Below are positions 11,501-24,149 of a stretch of 64,000 nucleotides of DNA, piece after piece. This stretch comes from Entrophospora sp. SA101 (Eukaryota; Glomeromycota; Glomeromycetes; Entrophosporales; Entrophosporaceae). The number at the start of each line of letters is the position of its first letter. Positions within the stretch are counted from its first letter, which is position 1. The notes beneath the pieces were generated by a model, which did not search any database, had not been told where the DNA came from, and saw only the letters and a list, made by a program, of their open reading frames with translations. Both the position numbers and the translations under genes were made by a program. The DNA lies in contig CAUDNR010001502.1 of assembly GCA_958430865.1 (NCBI GenBank), positions 23,792-87,791 on the forward strand. The letters run 5' to 3'.

Positions 11501-14116
11501 TAAGGGCATTGAGATTTTTATTTATCGATACATTAGTAATAAATGTTGAGAAAAATGATGACATAATAGAAAATTTTTTAAGTAAATTAGGTGTAAAAAA
11601 TCCAGCTGATGTATTAACGCCATTAAGTAGTTTACCAGAACATGGTGGTATGGTATTATGTTTTGGAGACTTATTAGGTGTGCCTGGATTAGATGATAGA
11701 AATGAAGGTGAAAGAGGCGTAGTAGAATTTTTGTTAGATAGAGAAGAATTAAAATCTAATAAAATAATGGTTGTCGGTATGGGAGAAGAGCAATGCAGAA
11801 AACGAAGCGGAGATAAAACACTCATGAGAGTTGGTGCATTTGGATTTGTTATGCCTGAAGGTAAAGTTATTTTTTTAAAAAAGTAATATGCTTTTTTTAA
11901 AAAAACTTCTTTTGGAATTATTAAATAACTTCATGTTTTATACAGCCACGATAGCAATTGTGGACCCAGAAACGACTGCATTTTGCCTACCTAATACAGT
12001 CGGAGAATTATGGGTGGATTCGTCTTCATTATCAGGTGGTTTTTGGAATTTACCAAAACATACAGAATCGATATTTCATGCAAGACCAATATTTGTATCA
12101 AGTGAAACCGGTATACCAGAATACTTTGAACAAGAATTTTTAAGAACAGGGTTATTAGGAGCATTAATCAATGGACAATTGGTGATATTTGGATTATATG
12201 AACAAAGAATTAGACAATTGGTTGAACCAGTACCAGAAGACAGTGTCAAGGTTCTAAGAGTTGTTAATCCTAATGGTACTGTTGATTCCGATGATGATGA
12301 TGACGACGATGGTGGTGGTGGTGGTAATGATAATGATGATGATGGAAATAATGTTAAAGATGCTGAAGTAGTTAATAAATGGAAATTCCATTATACGCCG
12401 GATTTAGAAAATACTGTATTGAATAATATTGATGCTATAAGTGATTGGTAAGTGTATCAGGTTTATTATTATTATTATTATTATAAAAAAGGAAATTTTT
12501 TCTTTGCTATTTATTATTAACTTTAATTATTCTTTATTATATATAGTGTTGTAATTGAGATATATGCGAATGAACAAACTTTACCAGTATTATTAGGAGA
12601 ATCATTATATTCATTAGATAAACTACCAAAAGTATCAGATGATGTTTATAATATCTTGTTAGAAAATCACGGTGTAAAAATCTATTGTATAGGCATATGT
12701 CAACAAGGTTCTTTGCCTAGAACTTGGAAAAATGGAAAGCATTTAGTCAATCCATTATATTGTAAAAAATTTTACGAACATGGAAAATTAAATTTTACAT
12801 ACATTAAAACAAATGTTCATGAGACCGTTTATAATTTGCCTGTGGGAGAAGATACTATGGCTGGAATTTGGGGCCCAAGTAAGTAGCAGAAAATGGTTTC
12901 TTTTTTAGATAAGAAAGTAAAACATCTATAATAAATGTATATTGAGTTTTTATTTTTATTTTATTTTTATTATTATTATATTGTTTGTGCAAAGATGCAA
13001 TGGCAGCTAGGCAGGAACAATTAAACAGTAGTGCTTCACCGATCATCAAAAGACCACAAATAACAGGGATAGAACATACTGAAGAAGTTCTAGATGAAAG
13101 AACAGGATTAAATCTATTGAAATTCCGTAGCATAATTGATGTATTGTTATGGCGTACACTAATTTCACCAGATGAAACATCGTACAATGTATTAGATAAT
13201 AAAGGTAAAGAAGGTAAACCTATATCATGGAAAAAATTAAATATAAAAATAGCAACGATAGCAAATTATTTACAAAAAAAAGGGCCAAAAGCTAATGATA
13301 CCGTCATATTGATATATCCACACGGAATTGATTTTGTTTGTGCGGTATATGCATGTATGGTATTGGGTATTGTTAGTATACCAATACCACAAATAGAAAT
13401 TTCTAGATTAAGTGAAGATATTCCGGCATTGTTTGGAATCATTGATGAATTCAAAGTTAGCAATATACTAGTTAACACAGACACAGAGAATATTTTAAAA
13501 AGCAAGACAGTTCAAAACTTTTTGAAAACAATGTCAACAACACCTAATAGTAGTACTAGTTCAACCAATAACAGAGATAGCGTTGGCATGAATTTTACAA
13601 GTAATGGAAAATTACCAGTCTTAATTAATACAACAAAAGCGCCAAAATACACAAAAACGCTTAAAGAATCTAATTATTTGTTACAAGAAGAATGGATAAA
13701 TCCAAATCATACGGCGGTCATAATGTGTTATTTCAGTTCAGACCATGGAAAGTCGTGTGTTAGGTTGAACCATCAGAACTTACTGGCATTGTGTAAGGTA
13801 CAAAAAGAAACTTGTAGATTGACCACTACAAGAGCTATAGTTAGCAGCGTCAGAAGTACATGCGGTATTGGATTTGTTCATACATTATTAATAGGAGTTT
13901 ATCTTGGTAAGTAGCAGCGAGATTGAATTAATTGTCCTGCAATAACTAAATAAAATTATAAAAATATAAATCCCTCTTTTTTCCAAATTAGGATCACCAA
14001 CTATAATAATTACACCAAATGATTACTCTGAAAATCCTTTAATCTGGTTTGAAACATTATCGAAATTTAAAAGTAAATAGTATATTTGTTTTCTTATTTC
14101 TTATTTTAAATATTTG

Positions 14117-14156
<40 letters not shown>

Positions 14157-15796
14157 TTTTTATTATATAGTTAAAGACACTTATGCAACATTTCCAATGT
14201 TACAACATGCTATGAAGATTTTTGAAACCGTTGATTATAAAAGTTTTTCTTTACAACATTTGAAAAATTTAATGATACCGATTGATACAAGACCAAACGC
14301 TAATCTATGTAAGCTATATATTTCTATATACATAAATTTTCCAAATTTCCTTTTTTTTTTGTTCATCATTTCTAAATATTTAAATCTATTGATTACAATT
14401 TAGATAAAAAAATTGTTCGAACATTTTTGACGAATAGATTGGATGATGTATCAGTGAATTATATATATAGTCATGTATCTAATCCAATGATAACAACAAG
14501 ATCATACATGTGTGTTGAACCAATTGAATTGTATTTAGACTTAAAAAGTTTAAGGCGTGGTATAGTAAGAGTGGTCAATCCTGCGGATGAGCCCTATGGA
14601 GTTCTACTGCATGACTCTGGAATGGTATTTATAAATTAAATTAATCGATTCTTAAAAAATTAAGGTGAAATAATAAAATATATATTTTTTTCTAGGTACC
14701 TGTTTCTACACAAGTAGCAATCGTACATCCAGAAACAAGAAGGCCGTGCCTATCAAATGAATTTGGTGAGATTTGGGTTTCATCGGATGCAAATGCTAAA
14801 TCTGCATTGTTAAACAATGATCCATTGGAACATGAAAGATATAATGCAGTAATAGATGGTGGTGATCAACGTTTAAAATATTTAAGAACAGGAGATTTGG
14901 GATTTTTATATACAGTACATAGGCCTGTTGGTGAAGGCGGTGCATTAGTAGAATTTCAATGTTTGTTCTTTTTGGGACCAATAGCCGAGACAATCGAGGT
15001 TAATGGGTTAATGCATTTTCCTGTTGATGTTGAATTTACAGTTGAAAGATGTCATCAGCTTGTAAATCCTAGTTTAATAGTACCTGATGGATGGTATGTA
15101 TAATTTTATCATTCATTTATTGGTAAAAAAAAATCTCTTATTTTTATTTAAAAAAATTTTTTTAACATTAATTTATTATTTCAAGTGTAATATTTCAAGC
15201 AAATGATGAAACAATTTGCGCGGTAGAAGTGAGATCAGTTGATGGATTATTGAATTTAATACCTTGTATAATAAATTCAATATTAGATGAACATCGATTT
15301 ATAATTGACGTCGTAGCTTTTGTCAGTTCTAATAATATGCCTAGGTCAAGACTAGGTGAAAAGCAAAGAGCCAAAGTTAGAGCAGCTTGGTGGACTGGTA
15401 ATTTGTATGTATCGATTGATCTCTAATGTATTTTTATAAAACATAATTAATTAAATATTGTTGATGGTAAAATTTAATAGGGCAACATTACATATTCATC
15501 ATGTAAAACCATATACAACGTCGACAAACAATCCTCGAAGGAATTATGGTAATAACTTTTATAACCCACAACAACAGTTATACGCATCACGATCTACAAC
15601 TTCATTGGCAACTATACCTGTGACATATCAAACAATGATAACAAACCCTTCAATATCAAATCCATCTCCACCGACACCGCCGACACCGCCCACATCGCAA
15701 ACAAATCCAAGATATTCAGAAATAAGTAATTATGATATAAATTATAATAACAATGATAATGATAGTACTAGGCATTCTCCTGTTGGTCAAACATAA
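8578..15796 (+). CDS. DIP2: DIP2-family protein: DMAP1-binding domain plus two adenylate-forming modules
   Basis: Thirteen exons close in frame to 2041 aa: 8578-9952, 10039-10161, 10256-11299, 11396-11860, 11946-12447, 12547-12878, 12995-13906, 13992-14072, 14171-14308, 14404-14624, 14696-15093, 15186-15404 and 15481-15796. Residues 1-50 (LPPEFQSKLLVLQNELAEG) are a DMAP1-binding domain. A Gln/Asn-rich linker (about 140-190) and a Pro-rich linker (about 285-345) follow. AMP-binding module 1 starts near 560 and module 2 near 1328. The domain order is that of Disco-interacting protein 2 (yeast Cmr2), whose fatty-acyl-AMP-ligase-like modules act in diacylglycerol homeostasis. Both P-loop regions are atypical (YTKSPNSELKGVAISH near 727; CYFSSDHGKSCVRLNH near 1525). 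The A8 motif keeps its Asp in module 2 (RTGDLGF) but not in module 1 (RTGLLGA). An Asp/Gly tract interrupts module 1 near 1115-1137. The C-tail is low-complexity (PPTPPTPPT). Long for the family because of the linkers. Confidence 0.93.
14121..14155. repeat. (AAT)n microsatellite in a DIP2 intron
   Basis: A run of about eleven AAT/TAA triplets lies within the intron between exons 8 and 9 of the DIP2-like gene. It has the same length in the second copy at 46255-46289. Confidence 0.85.
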
Positions 15797-16141
15797 AAGA
15801 GTTGATAAAACACAGTCAATTGAATTGTAAATTAATTGATACGAAAAAGCGTTTGAACATTTTAACACTTTTATTTACTTGTTCTTTTATAATCAAATAC
15901 TATTTATTTATTTTTTTTAATACATCATATCATCATTTTATTATTTAATACTAAAAAATTTTTTTTTGTAATATTATGCATTAAATAAATATTTTATTCG
16001 AAAAATTATATGTATATTCATTCAATAATTTATTTATTCAATCAAATCGTTTGTTTAATAATTCAATAAATTAGTATTTTCTATTATTATTATTATTATT
16101 ACTATTTTTATTATTTATTAATTTATTAAATATAAAATATG
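15797..16141. other. Tail-to-tail spacer between DIP2 and BIO2
   Basis: This 345-bp spacer separates two convergent genes. It contains only AT-rich sequence and a short ATT triplet tract near 16084-16107. Both 3' untranslated regions and poly(A) sites must lie here, possibly overlapping. Repeated at 47931-48275. Confidence 0.6.
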
Positions 16142-17955
16142 TTAAATAACAACTTCTTTGCTTTGTTGTTCCATTTCTTTTTCTTGCTGTTGAAATAAAA
16201 CCTTTTCAATTTTGTCAGATTTGATGACTCCTTGATCAAAATTTGGAGGTTTAGGAATAAGACCTAAAATTCAATAATATATTTATACATAAATATATTA
16301 ATAATCCTCTTCCTTTTTTATATATTAAATCATTATTGTTATAATTATTATTACCTAAAGTCTCAAACATTTCTTGATCTGAATCAAATGCATTGTTTTC
16401 GGTTGTTAATAATTTGTCACCTGTGAAAATTGAATTTGCTCCTGCAAAAAAACATAAAGCCTAATATATATGTATGTGTGATGTGTAAGTTTTGATTTTT
16501 AAAAAAAAAAATTTATTCAATTATAAAATATTTTTTTTTAAATACCTGTTCAGGATGCGAAAATCTTATTCTGCCTGCTGATAACCTTACCATTGATTTA
16601 GGCATTACAATACGAGCCGTAGATATCATACGAACCATTTCCCAAATAGAGACAGGCTAAATAAATATTAAGATAAATTTGATATATCAAAAACTTTCTT
16701 CATTCAGATATCATTATTGGGATTGAAACCCTTCTCCCATATTATTATTACCTCTTGTTTATCCAATGGTGTTCCCTCAACTTGTACTAACGCGTTGATC
16801 GGTACACTCTCAGGATGTTCGGGTAAAGTGGCCAGAGTGTGTAGCATTCCTACACGGTCATCAGCAGTTTCACCTAAACCAATTATACCACCTGAACATA
16901 CTGATATTCCTGCATCACGAACATTAGTAATAGTTTGTAATCTTTCGTCATATGACCTTGTTGTAATGATCTATTAGCATTTATAATGACGGTTAAATTG
17001 GTTCAATCAAATAGCGTCAATACAAAATAATAAAATAATCGATTAAAAAACCTTGGGGTAATATTCTCTAGAAGTGTCCAAATTATGATTATAAGCAGTT
17101 AGTCCTGCTTCTTTTAGTGCTTTTGCTTGTTGATCATTTAACATTCCTAATGTGCAACAAACTTCCATTCCCATAGATCTAATAAATTAATTAAAAAAAT
17201 TTATATTAAAATTGTATTCGAGTGAGTTGTCCATATATAATATTATCAATTCAATATACCTTATTTCTTGCACATAACCCAAAATTTTGTTGAAATTGGT
17301 TTTCCTGCCATTCAAATCTCTCCAAGCTGCACCCATACAAAATCTATATATTTATATATATCAAAAATTTAAATTTATTTTTTTATTAAAAAAATAAAAA
17401 AATAAGTGTGGTAATCTTCTAACCTAGTACTACCAGCTTCTTTGGCCTTTCTAGCAGACACTAATACTTCGTCGGCATCCAACAATTTTGTCGCTTTCAC
17501 TTGAGTTTTATATTTTGATGATTGCGGACAATAAGAACAATCCTCACTACATCCACCAGTTTTTATGCTTAATAATGTACATTGTTGTACGGCCAACGGA
17601 TCGAAATGTTCTCTATGCACCTTTGCCTAATATTTTTTTTTTATTTTTTTTTTAAATTTATTGTTTCTAGTAAAATGAAAAAATTGATATATATAATAAT
17701 GATACTGACACCATAAAACAAAAGATCCATTATAGGTGAATCAAAAATCGATTTGATATCGTCTTTGGCCCAATTATTTCTAATTCTTCCATCGGCATAT
17801 GAAGCAGCAGCCGATAATGGTCTTGAGGTCGTTGCATTACCTACAGAGGCCAATTTACATACATTTGTCACCGAATAATGTCTGGCCTTTCTTGTTACGG
17901 TAATAGGTGATAAGGAATTCTTTGTTTTTAAAATTTGTTGAATAAATGCAGACAT
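16142..17955 (-). CDS. BIO2: Biotin synthase (radical SAM)
   Basis: Biotin synthase inserts sulfur into dethiobiotin, the last step of biotin synthesis, in mitochondria of fungi. Eight minus-strand exons close to 405 aa: 17955-17710, 17626-17424, 17343-17260, 17178-17052, 16970-16752, 16656-16546, 16460-16355 and 16263-16142. The N-terminal 40 residues are Ser/Thr/Arg-rich without acidic residues, fitting a mitochondrial presequence. The radical-SAM [4Fe-4S] ligands are Cys108, Cys112 and Cys115 ([10 protein letters not shown]). The [2Fe-2S] ligand positions known from E. coli are also present: Cys in RFCMGAAW, Cys in [10 protein letters not shown], Cys in [12 protein letters not shown] and Arg in RLSAGRIRF. 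The exon ending at 17052 uses a GTTTTT donor, weaker than the GTA donors elsewhere in the gene. The C-terminus ends in a Gln/Glu-rich tail. Nothing appears broken. Confidence 0.95.
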
Positions 17956-18249
17956 TTTTTATTTTTTTTAAAGGGAGTTTTTAGTTTTTGAGAAATTTCA
18001 AGTTCGGTCAAAAAAAAAATATAGGATTAATGTAATTAAATATTAATTACATGAATGAGATTTTGTGTAATGTAACAGATAACGTTATCACATCTACGAT
18101 TTATTATTAATAGTGTGTGTAATATAATAAAAATTCTATATTAACCTAAATTATACAACGATAAACCAAATTTATTCACCAAAATTTTATCTTTGCATCA
18201 TCCTTCATCACTGGTATTATTACCGCCATCACAAAATCCTCACAACATA
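17956..18249. other. BIO2 upstream region
   Basis: About 290 bp between the BIO2 start codon and the stop codon of the next minus-strand gene. It is AT-rich and without open frames, and probably holds the BIO2 promoter and the 3' end of the exonuclease gene. No specific regulatory element recognised. Confidence 0.5.
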
Positions 18250-20041
18250 TTAATTGCCGGTACCGATATATTTTTCATAATCATTTTCTAATTCTTTTAA
18301 CCACAGTTCATCAATTTTTACTGTATCGGTTTTACTGCCAGCCGAGAATACACCATTTTGTTCCAATGAATTAATAATTGAGTAAATAGTTGTCGATGAC
18401 ATTTCTCGATTTAATTGTTTAGTATGATGATAATAATTTCGAGTTAATGTGTCTCGACTAATTTGTTTGATTGATATTAACCACATTGCCTTTATAAATT
18501 GGATTTCGTCGTTTGTTAACGATTTCTTATTGCAATGTTCATCTATATACGAACTTGAGAAAATGATTTTTGGATCTATTCCTGGGATTTTATATCTAGT
18601 CGCTGCAGTTTGGTTAGATGTAATATCTTCAGGTAAATCCATAATGCTAGTGGCAGCAGCGGTAATAGGAATTAAAATCCCTTTATCGAGGAATCTTTGA
18701 AATGCATCATTAGATGCTTTCATAAGATCTTCATAGTTCGGTTTAGTATACATCCATCTTTGGAATCGTGTTGCAAATGTTGTTATTATATAATCTCTTT
18801 TATATCCCTAAAATAAATAAATAATAAAATACTGTTTAGAAAAAATAAATATCCACAGTTACAATCATAAAAAATCATGTTGATATTTATCACCCTTCCT
18901 CTGATTAACTCGCGATCAAGGAGTTTGTTCAATTCAGCATCCTCTTCATTTATCGTCATTGGATGACTATTTTCATAATTTAAAAAAGTCTCGTTCAATT
19001 TATTCGCACGCAGGTTCTCATAAATTTGTATTGAGGCAAAGGCATCTTCTGCCGCATATTTAATCAGACTTGGATTCAACTTTGGAGCATCAAAATTGTA
19101 TCCCCTAAGTTTTGTTTTTGATTTGTCTAATTTCAGATCAGAAAACATGTCTGCTAATTTACGCAACGAACCCGCGACATAACCTTTTTCCCTGGCCAAC
19201 GCATCCAAATTAAATATTCCATCACACTGAATACCATACGATCTTTCCAACCAATCATTATCACCACTCGCATTCACACCAACCTTTAATACTTTATCAT
19301 CTTTTAAAAAATTGATAAGTGATTGTGGACGCTCTTTGCTATTTTTGCTTATTCGATATATTTGTATTAACAAACAAAAATCATGCGTGGCTATTTGTAT
19401 CATTGATACTTTGTGTGGATCATCTTTTCGAAAAATTGTTGTCTCTGTATCAAATCCAACGTACCCTGAATGCCATGGCTGATGTTCGTCCAATATTTTA
19501 AAACAATCTTCAACTAAAATAAATTTAAAATTGATTAATTGATCTGACCCATCGATGTGATGTGATATAATTTTCACCAAGTACAAATCGCATATTGTTA
19601 AATTACAAAAATGCAATGTGGTGTGTACACTATACCAGCTTTTGTATTTGCTAATTGGTAAATAGCCGGTTGTTCAGATACCATTGGTATTTTTCCAAGT
19701 TTTAGTTTTCTAATTATGGCATTTGAATTTTGGTTTTCATACCTTATTGTTGTACTCAACGAATATATTTTAAACTTGCCATAATAACAATTTTTTAATT
19801 GAAACTTTTTTTGCGTTATTTTACTACGTTTAAGTCCTTGAAATAATAGTAATGATAATGATGATAAAGGTGATGATGAACTATGATAATATTTTTGCAT
19901 GTTTTTATAAAAAGATCTCTTTTTGACCTTTTCTATTTTTATCATATTTTTTTTGTTACACGTAATTTGGATAAAATCCAACCAATAAGAAAACAAAGAT
20001 GAACAAAAATCATTGGTATAGTTAATAATAAGATCAAACAA
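18250..20041 (-). CDS. WRN-type 3'-5' exonuclease (DEDDy) with a C-terminal extension
   Basis: Three minus-strand exons close in frame: 20041-19636, 19513-18894 and 18807-18250, giving 527 aa from the first ATG. Later in-frame ATGs (MIKIEKV, MQKYYHSS) are equally possible starts. The central domain is a DEDD exonuclease of the Werner/RNase D superfamily. Motif I is GFDTETT (Asp157, Glu159), motif II is VNASGDNDWL (Asp220) and motif III is YAAEDAFASIQIY (Tyr288, Asp292), so it is the DEDDy type expected to bind two metal ions. Residues after about 330 form a helical C-terminal region (RFQRWMYTKPNYEDLM, EIQFIKAMWLISIKQISRD) ending in what may be a small winged-helix-like part (SSTTIYSIINSLEQNGVFS). 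There are no helicase motifs, so this is a stand-alone exonuclease. Substrate (repair, telomere or mitochondrial DNA) is not evident. The basic N-terminus could be an organellar signal. Confidence 0.85.
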
Positions 20042-22156
20042 TTGAAGAGAGAGCTCTTATAAGAGTAAGGAAGGACACCACTTGAAATTTGAAAATACGT
20101 GATAGCTTTAAATTTTTATCTTTCATTGTTTATTCCACAGTTTGTTTCTTTTTGCGGTAAATTCAGACACTATTAAAGGGTTATCCTGTTTCCTTCCTTA
20201 CACCCTCCAGGAAAATCGTATTATCGTAAATAATGTTGGTTTGAGCTCATTAAAAAAAGGAATTTAGTATCACATGTTTTTATTACACTTTTTTTTAAAA
20301 AAAAATACTAACCTCTTACATTGAACTTATACTAATACTAAGTACGAGTCCTATGTGGACGGCCTAAAATAAGATGTCTCAGATGTAAGCCGCAACTTCA
20401 CGAACGACTCTCGTTATTTTTCTGTAATATACTTCAAAATAGATTACGAGCTACATTTTCTATTAATTGTGGGTCTGCAAGGTGTACAACTAAAAATCTT
20501 TGAACCACCCGGATTCGACTTGATGACCAGGTCAACATTTGTCTTGCAGCTTAGAGTGGATGTTTCTAAACCGCATTTTTTTAACCATGTCTTGTGTTTT
20601 AAACTCGAGGAGCAAAACTGCATGATGGTTTATCCTGCTAATCTTCGATGATCATTCATCCACAAGATTACGAATTTTATTGTGGATCCGGAGCATGCAC
20701 CAACAGTGCTTATACCTCATACGCTTATTTGCTCGCTGTGAATATAATCCCTTTCACCTTTGATTCTATCATAATGCAAGCACAAGCGATGAATTCTACT
20801 AATATTCTCTTTCTAAGGCTCCAAACGAATCGAATTTTAAAGTGATTCGATTCGTGACTATTAATGGTTAAAGAAATTCTACATAATAATAAGTTACAGT
20901 TACACAATTCATTAATTGGTGATCCTTTGGGGGTGTCAAATTATAATTAATATTAAGTAATGTAACATAATGTTGATCAATAAATTTGCTTTTGCTACTA
21001 GTCCACAAAAAAAGTAAGGTTTTAGTTCCATATTTAGGTAAATCGTAGTACATAGTATGGTATCTATAGTTTATCGTTATAGAGAGATTTCTAATTAAAA
21101 AAAAAAGTTTTCTATTTTCCTATTTGCAAAATTCCCTTTTAAGGATAATGTTTTGATAATGGTCAGTGTAACATTAAAATATTTATTTATTTAACAAATA
21201 AAAGATTGAATGCTCGTCGTGTCACTGTTGCTTGCCAAAACTCGTAAATTCTTTTGCAGATTTCTGAAATCGTTTCCATATCTGCAGTTTTTCTTATTCT
21301 GGCATATTAGAGTCGTACGGCAAAGGTTTAATTTCTTATAAACTTGCAGAGAAAAGAGAAGAGGAGAGGGGAGGGAGGAAGGAGCGTAATTCATTTATAT
21401 AGGTGATTTATAAGTTTGTGATCTGTGAAAACCTGTTTACTTATTCCATAGTCACAAATTTTAGAAATTGAATAAATAATTAACACGTATTAGAATGTCA
21501 GAAATTTCACATGTATCTAATTATTGTTATTATTTTTTCGTGTCATCAAAAACACCAAGAATCATCGGATAAAAAAAATCAAAATTTCAATTTTTTTAAT
21601 AGTTTTAATTGGCCGAAATTACTTAAAAACTAACTTTCGAACTAATTGTTATGAAAATTGACAATAAAACATAATTTTGGACCTTATGAGCATTTTTGTT
21701 TATGGCAAGAAAGCATGTTTTTGCATTGATTTTAATGAAAAGTTCAACAATTTTAAGTTGCCAACCAACAAATGCACCTCAATTTGAGATCTACATTTAT
21801 CCATTGATTCTTGATTCAGATGCATGAGATTATGGCTGTGAACCATTATCCAATCAATCAACATGCTTGTTACAAAATCATTGGTGAACATTCAATGTGT
21901 TCTGAATTGTTAAGACATGTGCCTATGCAACTACGTGTTTATTTTTACACCATACATCTTTCTTTTTTTTATGCTACATGAATGCGTTTATTGTCACGTC
22001 ATCCATGCTGTAATGTTAATATGTGTTCATACATATGTTCCTACATCCATCATTGATTGTTGTTGCTGTCAATCGATGTGTTCGAAATTGTTAAGAGCAC
22101 GTGTCTATGCAACTATGTGTTTATTTAGTACAATGCATGTTGTTGGGTTTCGATGA
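20042..22156. other. Gene-poor stretch before the helicase remnants
   Basis: No supportable gene. Short overlapping frames near 20469-20845 do not resemble a family. A purine-rich tract lies at about 21350-21388. Two related segments at about 21889-21957 and 22071-22141 form an imperfect direct repeat (listed separately). The single substitution found between the large copies lies here at 21028. Repeated at 52176-54290. Confidence 0.45.
21889..22141. repeat. Imperfect direct repeat, about 70-bp units 182 bp apart
   Basis: The unit around 21897 (tgtgttctgaattgttaag ... tatgcaactacgtgttta) recurs around 22078 (tgtgttcgaaattgttaag ... tatgcaactatgtgttta) with scattered substitutions and a small insertion. 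It directly precedes the Pif1 remnant, so it may be part of the same decayed element. Also present in copy A' at 54023-54275. Confidence 0.7.
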
Positions 22157-22761
22157 ACAGCTGATGACATCAATTCTCTCATCTGCAGCAACTTACTGTT
22201 CGATGGTGAATGCTCTGATACTATTGTATCTTTGCCTATGGATGCCTTTAACCATGAAGTGTTTGACAATAGTGACTATCGGTTGAATTTTAAGAACCAT
22301 ACCAATCTTACAAAGGCTATCACATTGCAGGAGGGTGCTCACATAATGTTCCTAAATAATAAATTGTTTGAACATGGAATATGTAATGGGACAATAGGAG
22401 TAATCATCAAGGTAATTGATGATGATAGTGTTGAGGTCGCTTTCCCCACAGCTAACAATATCATAAAGATAAATGTTCAAAGAGAAATCACATACTTCAC
22501 TATCAATGGAATACCAACATCCAGGAAGCAATTCCCAATTCAGAATACATTTGCACTCACTGTTCACAAGACACAAGGCCTTACACTACCACATTCAACT
22601 GTATCCATTGATGAAAATATGTTCGCCACAGTGTGGTGATGAGTAGGACACCTTCGTGGGATTCACTGGATATATTATCTTTTGATTTTGATTGCATAAA
22701 GGTAGATAGACATGTTATTGATGAGTACAAAAGGTTAAATCTCTTGAACCAAATGGCTTGA
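22157..22761 (+). pseudogene. Pif1-like helicase C-terminus (Helitron remnant), broken
   Basis: The open frame from 22157 to a stop at 22637 encodes the C-terminal part of a Pif1-family helicase as carried by Helitrons. QEGAHIMFLNN, NGTIGVI and FALTVHKTQGLTLP are recognisable, the last being helicase motif V. The frame stops right after DENMFATVW. The family sequence then resumes in another frame as SRTPSWDSLDIL and runs to a stop at 22759-22761. The intervening G-x-Y-V-A-L-S-R stretch (motif VI, with the arginine finger) is damaged by a small deletion or frameshift. No N-terminal ATPase motifs or Rep domain were found upstream. Non-functional. Repeated at 54291-54895. Confidence 0.8.
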
Positions 22762-23778
22762 AAGAATTGATTTAATAAAAAAATACCTTGTAAAAAAAAA
22801 TATTAGAAAATTTGGTTTCAATTAATAAAAATTGTTTTTCATTTTTCACCTATCAAAAAATTATGCAATCAGAAATTAATATATTATGATAATCATGATT
22901 ATTATATTTGTATGTAGTAGTCCTACTCTAAGCCTGAAAACATCCATCATCTTTGAATGTTTTAAATACTGTTAATTCTCAAACTCATGAAAAATAAATG
23001 ATTTATGAGGAGGAATTAAAAAAAGGAATATTGCTTGGAGGTATTTTAAACAAGAAGGTGATGTTGTGGAATATCATGCAACTCTAAAGCAAAGTGATAA
23101 AAGAAATTATGTGTGGAAAAGGATTGATGGCTAATAATTAAAATTAATTTTTTCTCATTTCATTTTTATGCACACGCGTATAAATTTTTTTTTTGAAATT
23201 TGAAAAAATAATTTTTCGAGTATGTTTTTCTGCGAATTCGGAAAATCTCGATGGCTCACTTTGCTTCCTCATTTGTAAACTTGTTGCGGTATTGATTTAA
23301 CCATAATGACATTAATTATATTTGTTGATTCTTCTATTGACCGGCGGGGAAAAAATGTCACAAAAACTAACCGCTAATCGACTATATACATTTGTTAGAA
23401 AAATTGTACTATTTTTTATGTCTATAGATAGAATATAACTCAAAGATTATATATGTATATATAAAAATTTTTTTCATTTATATTACAAAAAAAAAAGTTT
23501 ATTATGGAGGAGTCATGGACTCGAAGGGTTCTTTTGCCTTGTGCAATGTATATAATAATAATAACGAATACGCCATTTGGCTTAGTTAATCTGTTATTAT
23601 TATATTAATAATTTATATATGGCACATTGGGTGTTACATATCAGCATAAACACAAACATAGTTGAGCACACAATTTTTTACAAAGAATACTTTTTTTACA
23701 GCGTTGTTAGTTTTTGTAACCCATCAATGCTCACAGCCTCCAATCTTTTATACTCTTCCAAAGCCGTCCTGGAAATTT
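22762..23778. other. Transposon-remnant spacer
   Basis: No complete gene. A short plus-strand stretch at about 23031-23131 (YFKQEGDVVEYHATLKQSD) reads as the tail of an unknown protein. The rest is AT-rich. It separates the two opposed helicase remnants. Repeated at 54896-55912. Confidence 0.4.
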
Positions 23779-23948
23779 TTAATTGAGAATAATCAAAATC
23801 AAGGATTTGCAGTCTTTCCAATGAGGAGCTCGACTCATTGCAACATACACTTGCCCTTCAGCAAACATACTTTCGTCAACATTCAACATTAGATGTGGCA
23901 AGGTCAAACCTTGAGTTTATGAATAGTCAGAGCAAATGCATTCTTCAT
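23779..23948 (-). pseudogene. Second Pif1-like helicase fragment, opposite strand
   Basis: On the minus strand the sequence reads NAFALTIHKLK, then after a one-base frame change LTLPHLMLNVDESMFAEGQ and VYVAMSRAPHW. This is the same region as the plus-strand remnant at 22157-22761 (motifs V-VI), but from a diverged element. Motif VI is intact here. The fragment is too short and frameshifted to function. Repeated at 55913-56082. Confidence 0.75.
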
Positions 23949-24149
23949 TTCTATAAAGAGCAGTCCCACTGATTGTTCCCTCAGTGGAAGTTACATGTTT
24001 AATGAAACAATTGGCAACAAAAATATAACACATGTTATTTTATTGTTTATTATTGTTTTTATTATTATTTGTATTGTTTATTTTAACGATTTATTTATTT
24101 TTTATTACAATTTACGATTCACACTCTACCGCAATTTTTTATATTGACG

